The notes under the pieces: model-generated
Databases searched by the model: none
Told to the model about the DNA's origin: nothing
What the model saw: only the letters and a program-made list of their open reading frames with translations
Translations under genes and position numbers: made by a program
Shown: positions 6,981 through 12,979 of the stretch, piece by piece
Position numbering within the stretch: the first letter of the stretch is position 1
Layout of the letters: each line of letters opens with the position of its first letter
Assembly: GCA_019414545.1 (NCBI GenBank)
Contig: DXLV01000040.1
Coordinates: forward strand, 1 to 16,528
DNA length: 16,528 bases
Source: Collinsella sp.
GTDB lineage: Bacteria; Actinomycetota; Coriobacteriia; Coriobacteriales; Coriobacteriaceae
Direction: 5' to 3'

Positions 6981-8884
6981 CAGCAGCCCTCCTCTCGCGC
7001 GACCGTCTTGGATTTAGCAATGTCCGAGACGTTAGAAGAACCGTCTGAGCGACCGATCAGCAAATTTGCCAACTCGTCGGCCAACGACTCAACCGTATAG
7101 AGCCCGCCGCGACGCAGCGGCACGCCCGCCTCCGTAAGCGCCAGCGCCATACGCTGGGCGGCGGGAACACCCAAGCCGATCGACTTGAGCTCATCGGCAT
7201 GCGCAAACACCTGCACGGGCGTTCCCTCGGCAAACACCGCGCCCTCGTTCATCACAACGATACGGTCACAACAATTTGCCAGGTCATCCATGCTGTGCGA
7301 AACCATGACAACGGTCAGGCCCTCGCAATGGAGTCGATCGATGAGCCCTAGGAAATCCCTGCGCGCAGCCGGATCGAGCCCCGCCATGGGTTCATCGAGC
7401 ACCAGGACCTCGGGCTCCATGGCAAGCACGCCGGCGAATGCCACGCGCCGTTGTTGACCGCCCGAAAGCTCAAAGGGGCTCTTGTCGCCGACCGTGGAAA
7501 GGTCGAGGCCCACGCGTGAGAGCGATGACTCGACACGACGGTCGACTTCATCTTGCGGCAAGCCAAGGTTGTGCGGACCAAACGCCACGTCCTGCGCCAC
7601 GGTTTCGGCAAACAGCTGACGCTCGGGATATTGAAACACCACGCCGACCTTGGCCTTAACCGCGGCGGCGTCTTTCTTGTTTGACAGATCGAGCCCCAGC
7701 GCGCAAACGCTTCCCTCCTGGGGACGAATCAAACCGTTGAGATGCTGGACCAGCGTCGACTTACCCGAACCGGTATGACCTGCCAAACCCAGGAACTCGC
7801 CGCGACGCACCGTCAGCGATACATCGCGCAGCGCCCACGGGCTGCTGGGGTCGTTTCCCCAGAGAGCCTGTTTGTTCGATTTGCCCGCAGTGGCCGAGCG
7901 CTTGCGCCATCGACGGCGCTCGCGGGCACTCAGCGAGTAACTATGCGAGAGGTGCGAAATCTCGATGACGGGCTCCGACACGGCTGTCCCGTCGGTTGCA
8001 GAGGAGACGTTGTCGAGCACACGAGAATCGGATGCAGAAGGCCGCCCTGCGGTGTCTTCCCCACTCCGGTCGGCATATACCTGCGCAATCTCGGCGACCA
8101 TATCCGCCTCGCGCACCTGCGCATGAACGGGCACGCCCTTCGCACGAAGTGCCATGCCCAAGCAGCACGACGCCGGCATATCCAGGTTGAGCTCCACGAG
8201 CCCATCTGCCCGCGTCAGAATCTCCTCGGGCGTACCGAGCATGGCAACGCGCCCCGCCCGAAATACCGCGACACGATCGGCCTCGGCGGCCTCTTCCATA
8301 AAGTGCGTAATCATCACGATGGTCATGCCGCGATCGTGCAACGCGTGGCAAGCCTTCATGAGGCCCTTGCGTCCACGCGGATCGAGCATCGAGGACGCCT
8401 CATCCAAGATGAGCACGCGCGGTTCCATGGCAAGCACGCCAGCAAGCGCCACGCGTTGCTTTTGGCCACCCGAGAGCGCGTGGGTCTCGTGGCGCTCAAA
8501 GCCCACCAGGCCCACGCCCTTCAGCGCCTCGCGTACGCGCTGCGCAATTTGCGCCGATGGAACGCCAAGGTTTTCGGGACCGAACGCAACGTCATCTTCG
8601 ACAAGCGTTGCCACCAGCTGGTCGTCGGGATTCTGGAACACCATGCCTGCGGTCGAACGAATGTCGTAGACCAGCTCGGGATCGGACGCATCCATACCGT
8701 TGATACGTACCGTGCCCGCATCGGGCTGCAGCAGCGCATTCAGATGCTTGGCAAACGTCGACTTGCCCGACCCATTGCCACCGAGGATGCAGAAAAACTC
8801 CCCGTCCTCGATGTTCAGATTGACACCGTCGAGTGCCGACACGGCACCGTCATAGCTAAAGGAAACGCCCCGACACTCAATCAT
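6980..8884 (-). CDS. Fused double-domain ECF transporter ATPase (EcfA1-EcfA2)
   Basis: One 634-residue chain carries both ABC ATPases that power the importer. Domain 1 (about 1-225) has Walker A GGNGSGKST (35-43), Q-loop Gln84, signature LSGGQ (137-141), Walker B ending DE at 161-162, and His194. Domain 2 (about 305-570) has GHTGSGKST (369-377), Gln418, LSGGQ (473-477), DE at 497-498 and His530. Both sites therefore look catalytically complete. A linker of about 80 residues separates the domains. A basic insertion with RERRRWRKR (321-329) interrupts domain 2 between its first strand and the ALRDVSL strand. Many bacteria encode the two subunits separately. The start overlaps the ribU stop by four bases (ATGA). 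Confidence 0.93.
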   Translation of the reverse strand: MIECRGVSFSYDGAVSALDGVNLNIEDGEFFCILGGNGSGKSTFAKHLNALLQPDAGTVRINGMDASDPELVYDIRSTAGMVFQNPDDQLVATLVEDDVAFGPENLGVPSAQIAQRVREALKGVGLVGFERHETHALSGGQKQRVALAGVLAMEPRVLILDEASSMLDPRGRKGLMKACHALHDRGMTIVMITHFMEEAAEADRVAVFRAGRVAMLGTPEEILTRADGLVELNLDMPASCCLGMALRAKGVPVHAQVREADMVAEIAQVYADRSGEDTAGRPSASDSRVLDNVSSATDGTAVSEPVIEISHLSHSYSLSARERRRWRKRSATAGKSNKQALWGNDPSSPWALRDVSLTVRRGEFLGLAGHTGSGKSTLVQHLNGLIRPQEGSVCALGLDLSNKKDAAAVKAKVGVVFQYPERQLFAETVAQDVAFGPHNLGLPQDEVDRRVESSLSRVGLDLSTVGDKSPFELSGGQQRRVAFAGVLAMEPEVLVLDEPMAGLDPAARRDFLGLIDRLHCEGLTVVMVSHSMDDLANCCDRIVVMNEGAVFAEGTPVQVFAHADELKSIGLGVPAAQRMALALTEAGVPLRRGGLYTVESLADELANLLIGRSDGSSNVSDIAKSKTVAREEGC

Positions 8885-9471
8885 GCGCGGCCTTTGACCT
8901 GATCCTTTTTAGGCGTGATGAGGTTGGAGACCGCCTTGTACACCGCAAGTGTCAATACCGAGTTAAGGACGGTCTTGATAAGGTTGAACGGCAGCACGGC
9001 AGGAATCATGAGCGGGGCGATCACATCGACCGAGCCATACCAGAACCATACGCCAATGGTAAGGTTAGCGACCATAGACAGCGCCGTAGCGGCAATGACA
9101 CCGAACACTAGGCCAATCACGGCACCCTTATAGGTATGCATCTTCTGGTACACGATAGCCGCGGGCAGAATGTAGCCCAGCGTAGCCACCAGGTTCATAA
9201 GTGCGCCGACCCAATCGCCCGTGGTAAGCGCATGGATAACAATCGCCATAGCGGCAACAGCAGTGCCGGCGCCAGGGCCATACGCAAATCCACACACCAT
9301 CGCCGGCACCAGCGACGGGTCATACGTCAAAAACGGCGCCGAAGGAAGGATGGGCAGCTGCACATACATAAACAGGGCGCCCAAGGCACACATCAGCGCC
9401 ATGGTAACGAGCTGTTTGGTGCTCCACCTATTCGTGTTCTCAAAATGGATATGCTGCGACTGTTCAGACAT
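8881..9471 (-). CDS. ribU: ECF transporter S component, riboflavin-specific
   Basis: RibU is the membrane protein that captures riboflavin and hands it to the EcfAA'T module. The 196-residue product has about six hydrophobic segments (near 22-40, 55-80, 86-108, 117-138, 148-163, 165-184). MALMCALGA (24-32) carries the Ala-xxx-Ala helix motif by which S components dock on EcfT. The LPILPSAPFLTYDPSLVPAM region (39-58) resembles the substrate loop of RibU. The FMN riboswitch directly upstream fixes the substrate as riboflavin. An in-frame ATG 21 bases further upstream lies inside the riboswitch's conserved 3' strand (GGATGAAAG). The start with AGGTGA four bases before it, MSEQSQ, is therefore preferred. 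Confidence 0.9.
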   Translation of the reverse strand: MSEQSQHIHFENTNRWSTKQLVTMALMCALGALFMYVQLPILPSAPFLTYDPSLVPAMVCGFAYGPGAGTAVAAMAIVIHALTTGDWVGALMNLVATLGYILPAAIVYQKMHTYKGAVIGLVFGVIAATALSMVANLTIGVWFWYGSVDVIAPLMIPAVLPFNLIKTVLNSVLTLAVYKAVSNLITPKKDQVKGRA

Positions 9472-9480
9472 AAGATCACC

Positions 9481-9668
9481 TGCCTCTTTCATCCGGACTC
9501 TAACCGTTGGTACTGGGATCTCACCAGTTCAGCCGGCATGCGAACCAACGCACACACGGGTCGCGGACTCATCGGCTCGGCCGCAGGCACCTCGCCTGCG
9601 CCACGGCACCCCTTTAGCACCGCCCGATTTACCGCCAGTGGGGAATTTCACCCCGCCCTGAAACAGCA
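9481..9668 (-). ncRNA. FMN riboswitch (RFN element)
   Basis: Read on the minus strand, the segment has the FMN-aptamer hallmarks in order. These are GGGCGGGGTGAAATTCCCC (9640-9658), then CTGGCGGTAA, an enlarged variable arm with a CGCAGGC/GCCTGCG hairpin, and AGTCCGCGAC. Next come CTGGTGAGATCCCAG, GGTTAGAGTCCGG and ATGAAAGAGG (closing near 9483). The first and last bases (TGCTGTTT with AAAGAGGCA) can form closing stem P1. P1's 3' strand abuts the ribU ribosome site, and no terminator fits between. Ligand binding therefore probably blocks translation rather than ending transcription. Confidence 0.93.
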
Positions 9669-9674
9669 ATTGCA

Positions 9675-9702
9675 AGTGTAGCACCAGTAGGCTTTCGCGC
9701 AA
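9675..9702 (-). promoter_or_regulatory. Probable promoter of the FMN-riboswitch operon
   Basis: On the minus strand there is a -10 hexamer TACACT (9675-9680) preceded by TG in extended -10 position (TGCTACACT). A weak -35 TTGCGC (9697-9702) lies 16 bases further upstream. A start about seven bases after the -10 would fall at 9668, exactly where the riboswitch P1 stem begins. Confidence 0.5.
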
Positions 9703-9763
9703 GTATGCCAAGGGTAATTTATGGCGGGGGAAACGCTCTAGAAATGCGGCCGGGACAGAGCAG

Positions 9764-9925
9764 CGCGACAATAACGTACCCGCCCATCCCAAAGTGCTGC
9801 GCTTTTCGCGGCAAAGCCGCGAAACAGCAAAAGGGAAAAGCCACCGCAACAACCACGTTCCCCATCCATCCCAAAGTAGCGCGCCTTTCGCGCAAAGCGC
9901 GAAACAGCGAAAGGGACACGTATTC
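9764..9925. repeat. Two imperfect tandem repeats of about 81 bp, each with a GC-rich hairpin
   Basis: Two copies begin near 9764 and 9845. Each contains CAACAA- or CAATAA-ACGT, then ATCCCAAAGT (from 9786 and 9868), then a hairpin, then CAGC(A/G)AAAGGGA. The hairpins are TTTCGCGGC/GCCGCGAAA around AAA (9804-9824) and TTTCGCGC/GCGCGAAA around AAA (9886-9904). The stem sequences differ but stay self-complementary, which points to selection for structure or to repeated invasion by a family of elements. A fragment of a third unit (AACCACGTCC) follows near 9931. Frames on both strands here show no protein family. Confidence 0.65.
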
Positions 9926-9974
9926 CCATCAACCACGTCCTTCTCCGCGAGCCGACCTCAAGGCCGTAAACGCA

Positions 9975-10117
9975 GGGAATCCGGGGGCGTGACGGGGTTT
10001 CTCTCCGGAACATTCCGCAGGACGCAAAGAGGCTCCGCAGCGCGAAGCGCGATGCGGAGCCTCTTTGCATGTCCGAGGACGTTCCGGAGAGAAACCCCGT
10101 CACGCCCCCGGATTCCC
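9975..10117. repeat. 143-bp long inverted repeat just downstream of groEL
   Basis: Arms of 65 bases face each other. The outer 37 bp are perfectly complementary (9975-10011 with 10081-10117). The next 12 bases do not pair. An inner 16-bp stem (GCAAAGAGGCTCCGCA from 10024, with its complement) closes on GCGCGAAGCGCGA. The element begins 26 bases past the groEL stop on the transcribed strand and lacks a following U-tract. It could cap or protect the groEL mRNA, act as a transcription roadblock, or be a small palindromic mobile element. Confidence 0.9.
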
Positions 10118-10143
10118 GGTGGGAGTTTTAGACCTTGTCGGCC

Positions 10144-11781
10144 TTAGTACATACCGCCGCCCTGCTGACCAGCGGTGGCAGCAGCGATAGCGTCCTCAAG
10201 CTGAGTGTTCTTGGGCACATCGGAGACAGTAGCCTCGGTGATGAGAATCAGGCTGGCGACAGAAGCAGCGTTCTGCAGGGTGACACGGCTGACCTTGACG
10301 GGGTCGAGGACGCCCATCTCGATCATGTCGCCCCACTCGCCGTTGGCAGAGTTGAGACCCTGGCCGGCGGGCAGCTCGGCAACCTTGTCGACCACGACAG
10401 CGCCCTCAAAGCCAGCGTTCTTGGCGATGGTAGCGACCGGAGCGGTCAGAGCCTTCTTGACGATATCGACGCCGATCTTCTCCTCGGGGTCGTCGATCTC
10501 GACAGCATCGAGCGCAGGCACAGCGTCCATGAAGGCGACGCCGCCGCCAGCGACAATGCCCTCCTCGACAGCAGCGCGGGTAGCCTGCAGGGCGTCCTCG
10601 ACGCGATGCTTGATCTCCTTGAGCTCGGACTCGGTAGCAGCGCCGACCTTGATGACGGCAACGCCACCGGAGAGCTTGGCCAGGCGCTCCTGGAGCTTCT
10701 CGCGGTCGAAGTCAGAGGTGGTGTTCTCCATCTCACCCTTGATCTGAGCGATACGGGCGTCGATGGCCTCCTTGGAGCCAGCGCCGCCGACGACGACGGT
10801 GTTGTCCTTGGAGATGGTGACGGACTTAGCGGTACCGAGCATATCGGCGGTGATGTCAGCGACCTTCACGCCCAGCTCGTCCAGGGCAGCCTGGCCACCG
10901 GTGAGGACGGCGATGTCCTCGAGGATGCGCTTGCGGCGATCGCCGTAGCCCGGGGCCTTGACGGCGCAGACGTTGAGGGCGCCACGGATCTTGTTGAGGA
11001 CCAGGGTCGGCAGAGCCTCGCCGTCGATGTCCTCAGCGATGATGAGCAGGCCACGACCAGCGCGCTGGACAGCCTCGAGAACGGGCATGATGTCCTGAAC
11101 GCTGGAGATCTTCTGGTCGGTGATGAGGATGTACGGATCCTTCATCACGGCCTCCATGCGGTCGTTGTCCGTGACGAAGTAAGCGGAGACATAGCCCTTG
11201 TCGAACTGCATGCCCTCGACGGTGTCGATGGTGATGTCGAACGTCTGGGAATCCTCGACGGTGATGACGCCGTCCTTGCCCACGACCTCCATGGCCTCGG
11301 CGATCTTCTCGCCGACCTCGGGGTCACCGGCGGAGATAGTACCGACGGAAGCGATCTGCTCCTTGGTCTCGACCGGCTTGGCCTGCTTCTTCATCTCGGC
11401 GACGGCGGCGTTAACGGCCTTGTCGATGCCGCGACGAATGGCCAGCGGGTTGGCGCCAGCGGCGACGTTGCGCAGGCCGTCGTTGACGATGGCCTGAGCG
11501 AGCAGAGTTGCGGTGGTGGTGCCGTCACCCACGGTGTCGTTGGTCTTGGTGGCGACCTCCTTCACCAGCTGAGCGCCCATGTTCTCGATGTTGTCCTCGA
11601 GCTCGATCTCCTTAGCGACAGAAACGCCGTCGTTGGTGATGGTCGGGGCACCGAACGTGCGCTGCAGCGCAACGTAGCGACCCTTGGGGCCCATGGTGAC
11701 GGTAACGGCGTCGGCCAGAGTGTTGACGCCCTTGGCGAGCTTAGCGCGGGCATCGGTGTTGAACGTAATGTTCTTTGCCAT
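10144..11781 (-). CDS. groEL: Chaperonin GroEL (60-kDa subunit)
   Basis: GroEL is the 14-subunit cytosolic folding chamber, which works with GroES and ATP. The 545-residue protein starts MAKNITF and has VTMGPKGR (28-35), TNDGVSVAK (49-57) and VGDGTTTATLLAQ (84-96), with Asp86 in the ATP site. VEEGIVAGGGVAF is also conserved, and the chain ends GQQGGGMY, a shortened Gly-Met tail. The ATG has GGAGG ten bases upstream and lies 96 bases after groES. A long GC-rich frame on the opposite strand covers the same DNA and is a shadow. The gene is followed at once by a 143-bp inverted repeat. Confidence 0.99.
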   Translation of the reverse strand: MAKNITFNTDARAKLAKGVNTLADAVTVTMGPKGRYVALQRTFGAPTITNDGVSVAKEIELEDNIENMGAQLVKEVATKTNDTVGDGTTTATLLAQAIVNDGLRNVAAGANPLAIRRGIDKAVNAAVAEMKKQAKPVETKEQIASVGTISAGDPEVGEKIAEAMEVVGKDGVITVEDSQTFDITIDTVEGMQFDKGYVSAYFVTDNDRMEAVMKDPYILITDQKISSVQDIMPVLEAVQRAGRGLLIIAEDIDGEALPTLVLNKIRGALNVCAVKAPGYGDRRKRILEDIAVLTGGQAALDELGVKVADITADMLGTAKSVTISKDNTVVVGGAGSKEAIDARIAQIKGEMENTTSDFDREKLQERLAKLSGGVAVIKVGAATESELKEIKHRVEDALQATRAAVEEGIVAGGGVAFMDAVPALDAVEIDDPEEKIGVDIVKKALTAPVATIAKNAGFEGAVVVDKVAELPAGQGLNSANGEWGDMIEMGVLDPVKVSRVTLQNAASVASLILITEATVSDVPKNTQLEDAIAAATAGQQGGGMY

Positions 11782-11877
11782 GGTAGGTAATCCTCCAAAA
11801 GAAACGTGACTCGCGTCGCCGCTTCCGAGTCCTATGCGGCGGGCGCGTTCAAAGACGAATCAGAGATTCTGACGAGA

Positions 11878-12171
11878 CTAGGCCTCGACGACGGCGTAGA
11901 TATCGTCAGCGCGCATCAGCAGATACTTCTCGCCGTCGACCTTGACCTCGTTGCCACCGAACTTACCGTAGATGACAACGTCGCCGACCTTGACGTCCAT
12001 GGGGATGCGCTCACCCTTGTCGTTGACCTTGCCGGCGCCAACGGCAACGATGGTGCCACGCTGCGGCTTCTCCTGAGCGTTGCTGGCGATATACAGACCA
12101 GAAGCGGTCTTCTGCTCGGCCTCGTCGGGTTTGACCAGAACACGATCTGCAAGCGGCTTCAAAGACGACAT
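11878..12171 (-). CDS. groES: Co-chaperonin GroES (10-kDa subunit)
   Basis: GroES is the heptameric lid of the GroEL chamber. The 97-residue product begins MSSLKPLADRVLVKP. It has the mobile loop at about 16-33 with GLYI (25-28) in the position of the usual Ile-Val-Leu contact. IVAVGAG (41-47), VKVGDVVIYGK (60-70) and the C-terminal LLMRADDIYAVVE (84-96) follow. The open frame extends upstream, but this ATG has a strong AAGGAGG site ten bases before it and gives the normal length. It is the first gene of the groES-groEL operon. I found neither a CIRCE (TTAGCACTC/GAGTGCTAA) nor a HAIR-type (CTTGAGT/ACTCAAG) site upstream. Confidence 0.98.
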   Translation of the reverse strand: MSSLKPLADRVLVKPDEAEQKTASGLYIASNAQEKPQRGTIVAVGAGKVNDKGERIPMDVKVGDVVIYGKFGGNEVKVDGEKYLLMRADDIYAVVEA

Positions 12172-12193
12172 GCTTGTCTCCTCCTTTTTGGGC

Positions 12194-12212
12194 CGCGCGG
12201 TTATGCCGCGCG
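12194..12212 (-). promoter_or_regulatory. GC hairpin in the groES leader next to the ribosome site
   Basis: A perfect 7-bp stem CGCGCGG/CCGCGCG with a 5-base loop lies in the probable 5' untranslated region. It ends about eight bases before the AAGGAGG of groES. It does not include the ribosome site itself. Its role could be mRNA stabilisation or modulation of initiation. Confidence 0.5.
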
Positions 12213-12264
12213 AATTAACCCTTTTTTGTTTGCGTACGCGTTGAATGGTACCCACGAATGGCGG

Positions 12265-12284
12265 GTTATACAACACGGAGTCAA
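12265..12284 (-). promoter_or_regulatory. Candidate groES promoter elements
   Basis: On the minus strand a -10-like TATAAC (12265-12270) is the best match in the leader, but no good -35 sits 16-18 bases before it. TTGACT (12279-12284) is close to a -35 consensus but only eight bases from TATAAC. A second option is TTGTAT followed after 17 bases by TACCAT. The start site cannot be fixed from sequence. Confidence 0.25.
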
Positions 12285-12300
12285 AAAATCTTATTTTTTG
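12282..12300. repeat. AT-rich palindrome upstream of groES
   Basis: CAAAAAAT (12282-12289) and ATTTTTTG (12293-12300) form a perfect 8-bp dyad around CTT. It is conspicuous in this GC-rich DNA and abuts the outer end of the long inverted repeat. It could be a regulator site, an UP-like element of the groES promoter, or part of the repeat element. Confidence 0.55.
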
Positions 12301-12528
12301 GCACTTAGATTTTCTGAATGCCGGGGGATAACTTAGCGGTGGCTCCCGTGTGGCTCCGGAGGGGCGGGGCATAAGGTTTCCTGCTCGGGCAGTCCTGCTC
12401 GCACGAAGGCCACATTAAGTGGCCTTCGGCTCGTGCGGAACTCACGATAAACCTTATGCCCCGCCCCTCCGGAGCCACACGGGAGCCAGGTTAACTAATT
12501 CGGTCCCGGCATTCAGAAAAGTCAGTGC
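12301..12528. repeat. 228-bp long inverted repeat between groES and the amidohydrolase gene
   Basis: The core is a perfect 40-bp inverted repeat (12340-12379 with 12449-12488, starting TGGCTCCCGTGTGGCTCC). Outside it the arms continue imperfectly to GCACT at both ends, including an identical 16-bp block TTTTCTGAATGCCGGG (12310-12325, and inverted at 12505-12520). Inside is a 10-bp hairpin CGAAGGCCAC/GTGGCCTTCG (12404-12428) flanked by unpaired sequence. No protein is encoded. It has the shape of a small palindromic mobile element, but no target duplication was recognised. Confidence 0.9.
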
Positions 12529-12913
12529 AGCAAAATGGCGATGCGGATAGGAATGTGGGCATGGTTTTCGCTGCGCGCACGGGTCCCCTGGGGAGCAGCG
12601 TGCATTTTTGGGAGTTTTCAGCAAGCCAGGACGGCTGCATACGCGCCGGACACACCATATTGGTCCCAAGAACGCCTTTGACCGGCGATTTGGTCGACGG
12701 GCAAACCCCGTCAGGACAAAAAAGCGTGCCTCGCGCCGCACCGGACCCCAAAATGACGTCGATCTCCGCAATGCCACCCGACTGCAGCGGCACCGGCAGA
12801 GCTCACGGTGCTGAATACTCCATTTTTTGCACGGCCCAGGCGGGGGTACATCAGGATCAGGAAGGACATCCCAGCCTTTTTATACAATCTGTAATGGGAA
12901 GTATGCAAAACGC
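12529..12913. other. Gene-free stretch without recognised function
   Basis: Frames are open on both strands here, but none has a recognisable domain, a sound ribosome site or plausible composition, so no gene is called. On the plus strand, TGCATTTTTGGGAGTTTTCAGCA (split as TGCATTTTTGGGAG then TTTTCAGCA, from 12601) is matched on the minus strand by TGCAAAAAATGGAG then TATTCAGCA (ending at 12831). The two are loosely inverted copies about 230 bp apart. A short GACGGG/CCCGTC hairpin lies near 12697-12713. This may be remnants of dispersed repeats. Confidence 0.4.
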
Positions 12914-12961
12914 AAACGTGGCTCGAGCGCCATCCCAAAATAGGCTGCGCGAGCCGCGTTT
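12914..12961 (-). terminator. Possible terminator of the amidohydrolase gene
   Basis: On the minus strand, AAACGCGGCTCG and CGAGCCACGTTT pair over 12 positions with a single mismatch around a 24-base loop. It starts 18 bases past the stop codon and is followed by GCGTTTTGC. The U-tract is poor, so termination is only probable. Confidence 0.45.
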
Positions 12962-12979
12962 AACGGTACGACATGAATA

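Noticed and set aside
7742..8902. 386-codon plus-strand frame opposite the ECF ATPase gene
   Set aside because: Its sequence is His/Arg-rich and matches nothing, while the opposite strand has two full sets of ABC motifs.
9529..10147. Several open frames across the tandem hairpins and the groEL-side palindrome
   Set aside because: They pass through the riboswitch, the repeats and the inverted repeat; their apparent protein repeats simply mirror the DNA repeats.
10135..11790. 551-codon open frame on the plus strand across groEL
   Set aside because: A shadow of groEL codon use in GC-rich DNA: Leu/Asp/Gly-rich composition, no domain, no ribosome site.
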